Assembly: GCA_019634415.1 (NCBI GenBank)
Contig: JAHQVJ010000144.1
Location: 1-48,277, forward strand
Origin: Myxococcales bacterium
GTDB lineage: Bacteria > Myxococcota_A > UBA796 > GCA-2862545
Reading direction: 5' to 3'
Length of the DNA: 48,277 nucleotides
Shown: one piece after another, positions 33,398 through 41,398 of the stretch
How positions within the stretch are numbered: the stretch's first letter is position 1
Layout: each line of letters opens with the position of its first letter
Notes under the pieces: model-generated
Told to the model about the DNA's origin: nothing
Databases searched by the model: none
Seen by the model: only the letters and a program-made list of their open reading frames with translations
Translations under genes and position numbers: made by a program

Positions 33398-34969
33398 GTG
33401 CCCTCGTTCACCGTGCTGAGCGCACTGCTCGTCCATGCTCCAGGCTGCTCCGGACCCGACGTGCCGGCGGGCGCTCCCGACGATGCGGCGCGTCGCACCG
33501 AGTCCGTTCCTCCCCCGCCCGATCCGGCCACGGACCAGCCCTACCGCTGCATCTCGGATGCGGGTTGGGTGGAGCTGCTGAACGGCTCGAGCAGGGCGCG
33601 CATCTTTCGTCCCGCGGACGAGGGCGGTGGCTGCACCGATGCCTGGCCTTCACGGCAGTCGGGCTTTCCCCTGGTGCTCGTGGCCCATGGCAATGGATAC
33701 GACGACGATCAGTACGAGTACCTCGCGAGTCACTTGGCGCATCAGGGATTCGTGGTGGCGATGGTCGACACTCCGATCGGCGGCACGAACAGCGGCATCT
33801 CCGACGCCCTGTTGAACTTCTGGGGTGCGCTGCCCGACTGGAGCGATGCCGCCTTCGTGGGGGATCAGCTGGCGCTGGTGGGTCACAGCCGTGGCGGTGA
33901 AGGGGTCGTTCGCACGGCGCAGCGGTTTCACGACGAAGGCTGGTCTGGCTCGGTCGAGGCCGTGGTGTCGCTGGCTCCGTCGGACGTCGAGGACCTACAG
34001 ATGACCGAGGAGCAGGTGCCAGCGCTTCTCGTGATGACCGCGTCGAGGGACTCCGACCTGGCCGGTAGGCAGCTGGATGGGGGCTTCACTCAGGGCCCGC
34101 TGGAGCGGACCGGGTTCATGTCGTACGACCGAGCGCCGAGCTACCGCGCCCACCTGCACGTCCACGGAGGGGTGCATCACGGCTTTGCCGACAAGGTGAC
34201 CCTGGATGACTACGACGCCGAGATCTCGTTGAACGACCAACGGGAGATCACCAAGACGTATGTGGCTGCGTTCCTGCGTTGGCAGGTGCTGGGTCAGGTC
34301 TACAAGCCGTTCTTCACGGGGCAGTGGTCGTCGGCGGTGGTGGAGGAGACGGGCGTGGACGTGGGCGTGCAGTACGACGATCTGCACGGGAGAGCCCTCG
34401 CGCGGTTCGAAGGAGATCCCCACGATCTCCTCGACAAGATCATCGCAGATTCATCGATCTCCTTCGAACAGTCGCTATCGGAGCTGTGGGGAGCGGACGC
34501 GGTGGAGTTCCCGTTCTCGTCACCTCACCAGACGGAAGGGCTGGAGGTGCGCTGGGATGCGGAAGGCACGCTTCGCTTCACGCTTGAGCCCTCCGACAGC
34601 GATGTGTCGGACTTCGATCATCTCACGTTCCGGATCGCGCAGCTGTACGACTCCCCCCTCGCTGACGGCGAGCCGCTGGCGCTGACGGTGGAGCTGATGG
34701 ACAACCAAGCGGTGGTGGATGGTACGTCGCTGGCTCATTGGGCCACGATTCCGTACCCCGAGATGTTCGTTCCAGAGCAGCTGGAGGCCAAGAGCTCGGA
34801 AACGGTCGTCGGCGAGAACTACACCAAGTCGGCCATGCGAACCGTTCGCATTCCGCTGAGTGTTTTCCAGGTGGACCTACAGCAGCTGTATTCGGTGAGG
34901 TTCGTGCTCGGGACGCCCGGCAGCGAGCGTGGGCACATCTCGCTGGACGACCTCACCTTCACACGCTGA
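33398..34969 (+). CDS. exported alpha/beta hydrolase with C-terminal beta-sandwich
   Basis: The 523-residue product starts from a GTG with AGGAGG upstream. The N-terminus is a short hydrophobic leader with Cys at 17, a possible lipoprotein signal with a poor lipobox. Residues 85-300 are an alpha/beta hydrolase: HGNG (98-101), GHSRGGEG with nucleophile S164, Asp near 218-220, and His in GGVHHGFAD (260-261), like chlorophyllase/PAF-acetylhydrolase-type esterases. Residues 345-523 look like a galactose-binding or carbohydrate-binding sandwich ending HISLDDLTF. It is probably a secreted esterase acting on a polysaccharide or lipid. Its stop is 2 bp from the convergent frdD stop. Confidence 0.82.
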   Translation: MPSFTVLSALLVHAPGCSGPDVPAGAPDDAARRTESVPPPPDPATDQPYRCISDAGWVELLNGSSRARIFRPADEGGGCTDAWPSRQSGFPLVLVAHGNGYDDDQYEYLASHLAHQGFVVAMVDTPIGGTNSGISDALLNFWGALPDWSDAAFVGDQLALVGHSRGGEGVVRTAQRFHDEGWSGSVEAVVSLAPSDVEDLQMTEEQVPALLVMTASRDSDLAGRQLDGGFTQGPLERTGFMSYDRAPSYRAHLHVHGGVHHGFADKVTLDDYDAEISLNDQREITKTYVAAFLRWQVLGQVYKPFFTGQWSSAVVEETGVDVGVQYDDLHGRALARFEGDPHDLLDKIIADSSISFEQSLSELWGADAVEFPFSSPHQTEGLEVRWDAEGTLRFTLEPSDSDVSDFDHLTFRIAQLYDSPLADGEPLALTVELMDNQAVVDGTSLAHWATIPYPEMFVPEQLEAKSSETVVGENYTKSAMRTVRIPLSVFQVDLQQLYSVRFVLGTPGSERGHISLDDLTFTR

Positions 34970-34971
34970 GA

Positions 34972-35328
34972 TCACACGCTGAAGATCACCCAGGCCGACA
35001 GCGCCGCGCCCACGACGGCCGAGCCGTAGAGCAGGGGCGCGTAGATGCTGTCGCCGCCCTTCATGTTCAGCTCGTGCAGCGTGAACCGTGTGCGGTGCGC
35101 GAAGGTGAACAGCGGCAGCGCGATCAAGATCATCAGGTAGACCTTGACCAGCGGGTTCTGCACGAGCTCGAGCATCGCCTCGTAGCTCATCGCCTCGGCG
35201 GTGACGTACCCAAGCGGGAACATCAGCCCGAAGATCACGATGTGCGCCGGCACCAGGAAGGCCGACACCATGCCGCCTGCGCCGAACAGCGACCAGAGAA
35301 TGGGTTCCGGATCGGAGAGCTTGGCCAT
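34972..35328 (-). CDS. frdD: fumarate reductase membrane subunit FrdD
   Basis: This 118-residue membrane protein has three transmembrane helices. It begins with PEPILWSLFGAGGMVSAFLVPAHIVIFG, closely parallel to E. coli FrdD (EPVFWGLFGAGGMWSA), and later has LPLFTFAHRTRFTLHEL. With FrdC it anchors the FrdAB catalytic dimer to the inner membrane and provides the menaquinol site. The ATG at 35328 has GGAGG upstream, overlapping the frdC stop region. It is the last gene of the frdABCD operon. Confidence 0.92.
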   Translation of the reverse strand: MAKLSDPEPILWSLFGAGGMVSAFLVPAHIVIFGLMFPLGYVTAEAMSYEAMLELVQNPLVKVYLMILIALPLFTFAHRTRFTLHELNMKGGDSIYAPLLYGSAVVGAALSAWVIFSV

Positions 35329-35337
35329 CGTCGCCTC

Positions 35338-35736
35338 CTAAGCCACGATCACGTAGGCGATGCCAGCGGAGATCACGGCCCAGGCCGCATACTCCGCCAC
35401 CACCATCACGTTGGGGTTCATGGCCGTCTCGCCCGTGCGGACCTCCATGATCTGCGCGTTGAGTCGGAACCAGGTCACGGTGTGCAGCAGCACGAACACC
35501 AGGGCCACCGCGTGGAACGCGACGGACGCTGGGCTCTTCAGGATCTCGAGGGCAGCCCCGAACGCCTCGGGGCCCTGCCCCAGCTGGTACACCAGGTACA
35601 GCTGCAGCAGCACCACCACCGCCACGGGGATGGCCGACAGCTCCCGGAAGAAGAACACGGTGTAGCGCGAGTTGCTGGTCCACCAGGTGTTGGGCAGCTC
35701 GCGAACGTAGTGCTGAGTGGCCTTGGCGTCGCTCAT
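35338..35736 (-). CDS. frdC: fumarate reductase membrane subunit FrdC
   Basis: This 132-residue protein has three membrane helices. It matches E. coli FrdC in length and in landmarks: TWWTSNSRYTVFFFRELSAIPV, the GPEAFGAALEILKSP segment and a VFVLLHTVTWFRL helix. No heme-ligand His pattern of the SdhC b-type is evident, which fits the heme-free class of quinol:fumarate reductases. The ATG at 35736 overlaps the frdB stop as ATGA and has GGAGG upstream. Confidence 0.92.
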   Translation of the reverse strand: MSDAKATQHYVRELPNTWWTSNSRYTVFFFRELSAIPVAVVVLLQLYLVYQLGQGPEAFGAALEILKSPASVAFHAVALVFVLLHTVTWFRLNAQIMEVRTGETAMNPNVMVVAEYAAWAVISAGIAYVIVA

Positions 35737-36482
35737 CGGTTTCCTCCGGGGAGCAGCACGGACGTGAACCAGTCCATGGTGGTGGAGACCTTGCTGCGCT
35801 GGATGGCGGCGGCGGGGTCCACGGACTTCGGGCACACCACGGAGCACTCGCCCACGAAGGTGCACGACCAGATCCCCTCGTGGTCGCCGATCACGTCGAT
35901 GCGCTCGCTGTTGGCACCGTCGCGGGAGTCTTGGTTGTAGCGGTGCGCCAGCGCGATGGCGGCCGGTCCGATGAAGGTGGAGTCCATGCCGTAGACCGGG
36001 CAGGCGGCGTAGCAGAGCAGGCAGTTGATGCACATGCTGAACTGCTTGAAGCTGGCCAGCTCCGCCGGCGACTGCAGGTACTCGCCCTGCTCGACCGACT
36101 TCTCCTCCACCGGGATGGTCCAGGCCTTCACTTCCTTGAGCTTGTGCATGAAGTCGGTGATGTCGACCACCAGATCACGCACGATGGGGAAGTTGCCCAG
36201 GGCATCCACCACGATGGTGTCGCCTGCCTTGTAGTCGGACAGGGCCACGTGGCAGGCAAGTGCTGGGGTGCCGTCGATGTTCATGCCGCACGAGCCGCAC
36301 ACACCCATCCGGCAGGACCAGCGGAACGCCAGCGTGCCGTCCTCGTGGTCCTTGACCCAGTTCATGGCGTCGAGCACGACCCAGTCGGCGCGGAAGGGCA
36401 CCTGGTAGGTCTGGTAGACCGGCGCCTTGTCCTGTCCTGGGCGATACCGAAGGATCTTCAGGTTGATCGTGGGATCAGCCAT
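35733..36482 (-). CDS. frdB: fumarate reductase iron-sulfur subunit FrdB
   Basis: The 249-residue electron-transfer subunit has all cluster ligands. The 2Fe-2S ligands are C57, C62, C65 and C77 (CRMGVCGSCG...ALAC), the 4Fe-4S ligands C151, C154, C157 and C217, and the 3Fe-4S ligands C161, C207 and C213. It shuttles electrons from menaquinol at FrdCD to FAD in FrdA. The start at 36482 directly abuts the frdA stop with no gap, so it is translationally coupled. Confidence 0.96.
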   Translation of the reverse strand: MADPTINLKILRYRPGQDKAPVYQTYQVPFRADWVVLDAMNWVKDHEDGTLAFRWSCRMGVCGSCGMNIDGTPALACHVALSDYKAGDTIVVDALGNFPIVRDLVVDITDFMHKLKEVKAWTIPVEEKSVEQGEYLQSPAELASFKQFSMCINCLLCYAACPVYGMDSTFIGPAAIALAHRYNQDSRDGANSERIDVIGDHEGIWSCTFVGECSVVCPKSVDPAAAIQRSKVSTTMDWFTSVLLPGGNR

Positions 36483-38282
36483 CTAGCTGTCCTCCTTCTT
36501 GGCGTCGGTGCCACTGGAGTCGACCGGCTTACCGTACACCCGCTCGCCCGGTGGCCAGCGGGTGATGACCACGTCGAGGTAGTCGATACGCGGGTCCCCG
36601 TCGGTCTTGTAGGCCAAGGAGTGCTTGAGGAACTTGTCGTCGTCGCGTGCCTCGTGGTCGGAGCGCTGGTGCGCACCGCGTGACTCGGTACGCTGCAGCG
36701 CCGAGTGGGCCAGCGCCTCGCTGACGTCGAGCAGGTTCTCGAACTCGAGCAGGGTGATGAGCTCGGTGTTGAAGCAGTTGCTCCGGTCGTCCACCTTGAC
36801 CTTGGTGAACTTGTCGCGCAGCTCCGAGATCACCTTGGCGGTCTGCTGCAGCGTGTCCTCGCTGCGGTAGATGCCGGCCCCCGACTCCATGGCCTCGTGG
36901 AGCTCGGCACGCAGCTCCGCCACCCGGAACTCGCCGCCCTCCTTCTGCAGGAAGCCCTCCAGGATGCGGGCGCGCTCCTCGGCGACCTGGCCGCTCAGCG
37001 CCTTCTCGTTCGGAGCGTCGACGCCCCTGGCGAACTCGGCAGCACAGTGACCGGTGCGCGCCCCGAACACCAGCAGCTCCGTCAGCGAGTTGCTGCCGAG
37101 GCGGTTGGCGCCGTTGAGGTTGGAGCTGGCGGCCTCGCCCGCGGCGTACAGGCCGGGGATGGAGGTGGCCCCGTCGATGTCGACGTGGATTCCGCCCATC
37201 ATGTAGTGGACCACGGGTCGGACCGGAATCGGCTCGTGGACCGGATCGAGACCTGCATAGTTGCGGCACAGCTCTCGAACGAACGGGATCTTCTTGTCGA
37301 TCTTGGCTTCGCCCAGGTGCCGGATGTCGAGGTGCACCGCCGCCCCGTACGGGGTGTCGATGGTGCGACCCTTGCGCAGCTCCCCCACGAAGGCCTGCGA
37401 CAGGCGGTCGCGGGGACCGAGCTCCATCGACCGCTTCTGGGGATGGTTGGGGTCCTTCGGGTCCAGCGGGGTGCCGAGCTCGTAGTCCTGCAGGTAGCGG
37501 TAGCCCTCCTTGTTGAGGAGGATGCCGCCCTCGCCCCGGCTGGCCTCGGTGATCAGGATGCCCGTCGCGACCAGCCCCGTGGGGTGGTACTGCACGAACT
37601 CCATGTCCTTCAGCGCCACGCCGGCGCGGTAGGCCTGGCCCATGCCGTCGCCCGTCTTGATGGCGCCGTTGGTGGTGAAGGGGAAGGCCTTGCCGGCCCC
37701 GCCGCTACACAGCACCACGGCCTTCGCCAGGATGGGCTTGACCTGTCCGGTGAGCATCTCCAGGGCCACGACCCCCTGGCAGCGCCCGTCCTCGATGAGG
37801 AGCTTGCTCACGAACCACTCGTCGTAGCGCGTGATGCTCTGGTACTTCAGCGAGGTCTGGAAGAGCGTGTGGAGCATGTGGAAGCCGGTCTTGTCGGCGG
37901 CGAACCACGTGCGTTCCTTCTTCATGCCGCCGAAGGGGCGCACGGCCACCTTGCCATCGGGCGTACGGCTCCACGGGCAGCCCCAGTGCTCGAGCTGCGT
38001 GAGCTCCTTCGGGGCCGTCTCCACGAAGTACTCGACGACGTCCTGGTCGCTCATCCAGTCGCCGCCGCTGATCGTGTCGTAGGCGTGGTTGTCGAGTGAG
38101 TCCTCCGACGAGACCACCCCGGCAGCTCCGCCCTCGGCAGCCACGGTGTGGCTGCGCATCGGGTAGACCTTCGAGGCGACGGCGACGGAGAGGCTCGGAT
38201 CCGCTTCCGCGACGGCGATGGCGGCGCGTAGGCCCGCGCCTCCTCCGCCAACGAGGAGCACGTCGTAGACCGGTGTGTCCAT
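36483..38282 (-). CDS. frdA: fumarate reductase flavoprotein subunit FrdA
   Basis: The 599-residue protein reduces fumarate to succinate (or the reverse). The N-terminal FAD fold has LLVGGGGAGLRAAIA; H45 in RSHTVAAEGGAAG is the covalent-FAD His position, followed by the typical HPTG, GGIHVDIDG and GLYAAGEAAS motifs. The start at 38282 has a G-rich site upstream. The frame is open far beyond this, antisense to trkH, but that is shadow. It is the first gene of frdABCD and is divergent from trkH, 129 bp apart. In this lineage it may serve anaerobic fumarate respiration or run as succinate dehydrogenase. Confidence 0.96.
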   Translation of the reverse strand: MDTPVYDVLLVGGGGAGLRAAIAVAEADPSLSVAVASKVYPMRSHTVAAEGGAAGVVSSEDSLDNHAYDTISGGDWMSDQDVVEYFVETAPKELTQLEHWGCPWSRTPDGKVAVRPFGGMKKERTWFAADKTGFHMLHTLFQTSLKYQSITRYDEWFVSKLLIEDGRCQGVVALEMLTGQVKPILAKAVVLCSGGAGKAFPFTTNGAIKTGDGMGQAYRAGVALKDMEFVQYHPTGLVATGILITEASRGEGGILLNKEGYRYLQDYELGTPLDPKDPNHPQKRSMELGPRDRLSQAFVGELRKGRTIDTPYGAAVHLDIRHLGEAKIDKKIPFVRELCRNYAGLDPVHEPIPVRPVVHYMMGGIHVDIDGATSIPGLYAAGEAASSNLNGANRLGSNSLTELLVFGARTGHCAAEFARGVDAPNEKALSGQVAEERARILEGFLQKEGGEFRVAELRAELHEAMESGAGIYRSEDTLQQTAKVISELRDKFTKVKVDDRSNCFNTELITLLEFENLLDVSEALAHSALQRTESRGAHQRSDHEARDDDKFLKHSLAYKTDGDPRIDYLDVVITRWPPGERVYGKPVDSSGTDAKKEDS

Positions 38283-38411
38283 GTTCCCCCGGGGGGCGTC
38301 GAGCAAGACGGCCCCGTACTGGTTTGAAACCCGAGGTGCAAGACGCGAGCACGAATCGCAGCGAAAGGCTGCACCCGTGCGCGATCGGGGGATGCTGGGG
38401 TAGCCAAGGAC

Positions 38412-39914
38412 ATGGCCGTGGCTCCGATCCGAGTGCTCCGTCGGGTGGCTCGACCCGTGGGGTTCGTGCTCTACGGGTTGGCTGCCGCCATCGCCGTGTG
38501 TGCGCTGGCAGGTGTGTTGTTCGATGCCATCGGCTTCGTGCGTCCCGCCGTGGATCAGGGCTCCACCATGAGCCTGTGGGCGTCGGCAGGGCTCACGGCC
38601 CTGGCCGGAGGGGTGCTGCACGCCTCGGGCTCCCCGATGGCCGTGGCGGACCTCACGCGGCGCGATGCGCTGGTCCTCACGGCTTTGATCTGGCTCGCGG
38701 CCTCGGTGTTCGGCGCGCTGCCCTACGTGGTGGACGCCGGGATGCACCCGGTGGACGCGCTCTTCGAGTCCGCCAGTGGCTTCACCACCACCGGAGCGAC
38801 GGTGGTGGGGGACATCGAGGGCACGCTTTCGCGGCCCGTGCTGCTGTGGCGATCCCTCACCCAGTGGGCCGGCGGCATGGGGATCGTGGTGCTGTTCGTG
38901 GCGATCTTCCCGAGGGTGGGGGCGGGCGGCAAGAAGATCTTCAAGGCCGAGGTGCCTGGACCGGTGGCGGGGGGGCTGGTGCCGCGCATCGGTGAGACCG
39001 CGATGTGGCTGTATGCCATGTACGTGGCGATGACGGTGATCCTGGGGGCGATCCTCGTGGGGCTCGGGATGCCGCTGTTCGAGTCGGTCTGCCATGCCTT
39101 CACGACCGTGAGCACGGGCGGCTTCTCCACTCGCGACGCCTCGGTGGCGGGCTTCGCCAACCCCGCCGTGGAGTGGGTGCTCGCGGCCTTCATGCTGGCC
39201 TCGGGGGTGAACTTCGGCCTGTACTACGGCGTGCTGCGCACGCGGCGGCTGTCGCTGTTCCTGCGCTCCAGCGAGTTCCGCGGCTACGTGGCCCTGGTGC
39301 TCGCCGTGGCCTCGCTGTTCTTCTTCATGAACCGGGGCATGGATGGGGGCCGTTCGGTGCTCGAGGGGGCGCGCTACGCCGTGTTCACCACGGCCACCTT
39401 CGTGACCTCCACAGGGTTCGGCACCGAGGACTACATGCAGTTCTCGCCCTCGTCGCTGGGCTTGGTGCTGCTCCTCATGGTGGTGGGGGGCTGCGCGGGC
39501 TCCACGGCGGGGGGGCTCAAGATGAGTCGGGTGCTGCTGGTGCTCGAGACCCTGCGGGCCCAGGTGAAGCGCGCCGTGCGCCCCAACGTGGTGCACGTGG
39601 TGCGCATGGAAGGGAGGGCGGTGGATCAGCAGCTGCTCCTCGAGGTCAGCGCCTTCGTGGCGCTGTTCTTCGTGAGCTTGGCAGTGGGCGCCTTCGCGCT
39701 CACGGCCATCGAGGACGTGAGCCTGGGCACGGCCTTCGGCGCCATGCTCACCTGCTTGTCGAACATGGGGCCCGCCCCCTTCCACGGCGGCACCGACAAC
39801 TTCGTGGTCTACGGGCCCACCGCGAAGCTGCTGTTCACCTACGCGATGGTGCTGGGTCGGCTGGAGTTCATGACGCTGCTGGCGCTGGTGGTGCCTGCGG
39901 TGTGGGAGCCCTGA
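38412..39914 (+). CDS. trkH: Trk-type potassium uptake membrane subunit TrkH
   Basis: The 500-residue protein has about ten hydrophobic helices and the four selectivity-filter P-loops of the Trk/Ktr family: TTTGAT (125-130), STGGFS (234-239), TSTGFG (332-337) and NMGPA (451-455). It imports K+ across the inner membrane. The usual cytoplasmic NAD-binding partner TrkA is not in this window. The start at 38412 has AAGGA immediately upstream; nothing better is seen. It is the only gene in its direction before the START-like gene. Confidence 0.95.
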   Translation: MAVAPIRVLRRVARPVGFVLYGLAAAIAVCALAGVLFDAIGFVRPAVDQGSTMSLWASAGLTALAGGVLHASGSPMAVADLTRRDALVLTALIWLAASVFGALPYVVDAGMHPVDALFESASGFTTTGATVVGDIEGTLSRPVLLWRSLTQWAGGMGIVVLFVAIFPRVGAGGKKIFKAEVPGPVAGGLVPRIGETAMWLYAMYVAMTVILGAILVGLGMPLFESVCHAFTTVSTGGFSTRDASVAGFANPAVEWVLAAFMLASGVNFGLYYGVLRTRRLSLFLRSSEFRGYVALVLAVASLFFFMNRGMDGGRSVLEGARYAVFTTATFVTSTGFGTEDYMQFSPSSLGLVLLLMVVGGCAGSTAGGLKMSRVLLVLETLRAQVKRAVRPNVVHVVRMEGRAVDQQLLLEVSAFVALFFVSLAVGAFALTAIEDVSLGTAFGAMLTCLSNMGPAPFHGGTDNFVVYGPTAKLLFTYAMVLGRLEFMTLLALVVPAVWEP

Positions 39915-39991
39915 CGAGTTTCCTTGGCGGATGTCCGGCACCGTTTGCGTAGGGGTCGGACGAGACCCTGGAGGTTCGATGCTCCCTGCCC

Positions 39992-40642
39992 GTGTGCTCT
40001 GCCTGTGCCGCTCGGCGCCGCGCCGTGCCTGATCCGCGCCGCGCCGCGCGGCTTCGCAACCGGCTGGAGCACCTCGAGGCGCACCCTCGCTGGGTCGGCG
40101 TCGTGGCCCCCGAGGGCGTGGCCGCATCGGTGCTCTCGGCCGCCGACGTGGCCTTTCCCGTGGTCCGCTGCGTGACGGAGCTCGGGTGTCCGGCGGCCCA
40201 TCTGATGGCCTTCCTGGTGGACGACATCACCCAGACGCTGCCGGCATGGAGCCGCGACATCGATGCGTGCAGCGAGGTGGAGCGCCTGTCGCCAGACGAG
40301 CGCATTTTGCTGGTGCGCACGCGTGGGCCGCTCCCGGTGGTGTGGGATCGCGAGGATCTGTTCTATGCCCATCGCGGGCAGCACGGCGACAGCTTCTACG
40401 AGGTGTCGGAGGTCACCGACGAGGTGGACGTGCCGGTGGCGCGAGGGGCCGTGCGCTCCCACCTGCACTTCGCGTCGAAGCGGATCGTGGGCCTGTCGCG
40501 CGGGGGCTGCCGCTACGAGGCGATGTGGCAGTACGACATGCGCGGTTGCCTGGGAGCGCTGCTTCCGCTGCGCATGGCGGTGAGCTTGGTGCACGACCAC
40601 CTCAAGGACGAGTGTGTTCGGCTGCGCGAGCGCTACGGCTGA
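39992..40642 (+). CDS. START/SRPBCC-fold lipid-binding-like protein
   Basis: The product has about 216 residues. The core resembles a START-fold domain: HPRWVGVVAPEGVAASVLSAADVAFPVVRCV, WSRDIDACSEVERLSPDERILLVRTRGPLPVVWDREDLFYA, then HLHFASKRIVGLSRGGCRYEAMWQYDMRG. The start is uncertain. GTG at 39992 and GTG at 40025 are possible, neither with a good ribosome-binding site. A well-placed GAGG-ATG at 39979 is in another frame and stops after 17 codons, so a frameshift near the N-terminus cannot be excluded. It leads the same-strand block with the AbiEii-like gene, 9 bp upstream of it. Confidence 0.72.
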   Translation: MCSACAARRRAVPDPRRAARLRNRLEHLEAHPRWVGVVAPEGVAASVLSAADVAFPVVRCVTELGCPAAHLMAFLVDDITQTLPAWSRDIDACSEVERLSPDERILLVRTRGPLPVVWDREDLFYAHRGQHGDSFYEVSEVTDEVDVPVARGAVRSHLHFASKRIVGLSRGGCRYEAMWQYDMRGCLGALLPLRMAVSLVHDHLKDECVRLRERYG

Positions 40643-40651
40643 GGGCCTACA

Positions 40652-41398
40652 ATGCGAGGCATGCTTCGACGGCCTGGCTCACCCCATCGACTGCACGACG
40701 CCCTGCTCCGACGCCTGGCGGTGCACCCCGAGGCAGGCGCGGTCACGCTGCGGGGTGGCATGTCGGTGCGGCACTGGTTCGGGGGCATGGGCCGTGCGGC
40801 ACGCGACGTGGATCTGGTGTGCGCCTGGCCCTTCGAGGAAGCGGTGGTGCGGCGGACGCTCGCGGAGATCCTGGCCCAGCCCGTGGACGACGGCGTGCGG
40901 TTCGCCGAGCGCTTTCGGCTGGAGCGAGTGGGGGATGCCCGCCAGACGGCGCTGCGCTGCGTCGCGCCGGGGCTGGCCGACGGGGCCTGGGGCGAGCTGC
41001 GGGTGGATCTGGCCTTCGGCGTTCCGATCTGGCCCGTGCCCTGCTTCGAGGTGGTCGACGAGGGTGGGGCAGTACTGCCCGTGTGCGCGCCGCAGACGAT
41101 GGTGGCGCGCAAGCTGGCGGTCTGCTGGGAGCGTGGGCCCGTGGCCTGGCGACCGAGAGATCTAGCGGACGTCTGGTACGCCACAGCGCACGGCGGGCTG
41201 GCCCGCACCGACGTGGCGGAGGCCATCGACCGCACCTTCGGGTGGGAGGCGTGGGCGGAGGGGCCGTCGCGAGCGTCGTTCTGGCGGGACCCGGTCTCGG
41301 TGGGGCGCTGGGGAGCGTTCCTTCGGCGGCAGCCGTCGCTGCAGGTCCCTTGGGATCTGCCTCGGGTGGTGGACGCCGTGCGCGAGCGTCTCGCATGA
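40652..41398 (+). CDS. AbiEii/AbiGii-type nucleotidyltransferase
   Basis: The product has 248 residues. LRGGMSVRHWFGGMGRAARDVDLV (about residues 33-56) is the GG...S and DxD of the DUF1814/AbiEii nucleotidyltransferase fold. A third Asp lies in RVDLAFGVPIW, and PQTMVARKLAVCWERGPVAWRPRDLADVWY matches the EExxAxKLxA...RDLxDLWxL region. AbiEii proteins are toxins of type IV toxin-antitoxin systems that transfer nucleotides, often to tRNA. The usual AbiEi antitoxin is not adjacent; instead the stop overlaps the first TIGR02996/LRR gene as ATGA. GAGGG precedes the start; an internal ATG at 40661 is possible. Confidence 0.82.
   Translation: MRGMLRRPGSPHRLHDALLRRLAVHPEAGAVTLRGGMSVRHWFGGMGRAARDVDLVCAWPFEEAVVRRTLAEILAQPVDDGVRFAERFRLERVGDARQTALRCVAPGLADGAWGELRVDLAFGVPIWPVPCFEVVDEGGAVLPVCAPQTMVARKLAVCWERGPVAWRPRDLADVWYATAHGGLARTDVAEAIDRTFGWEAWAEGPSRASFWRDPVSVGRWGAFLRRQPSLQVPWDLPRVVDAVRERLA

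Noticed and set aside
38283..40127. Upstream extension of frdA by 615 codons
   Set aside because: Antisense to trkH; FrdA homology begins exactly at Met 38282.
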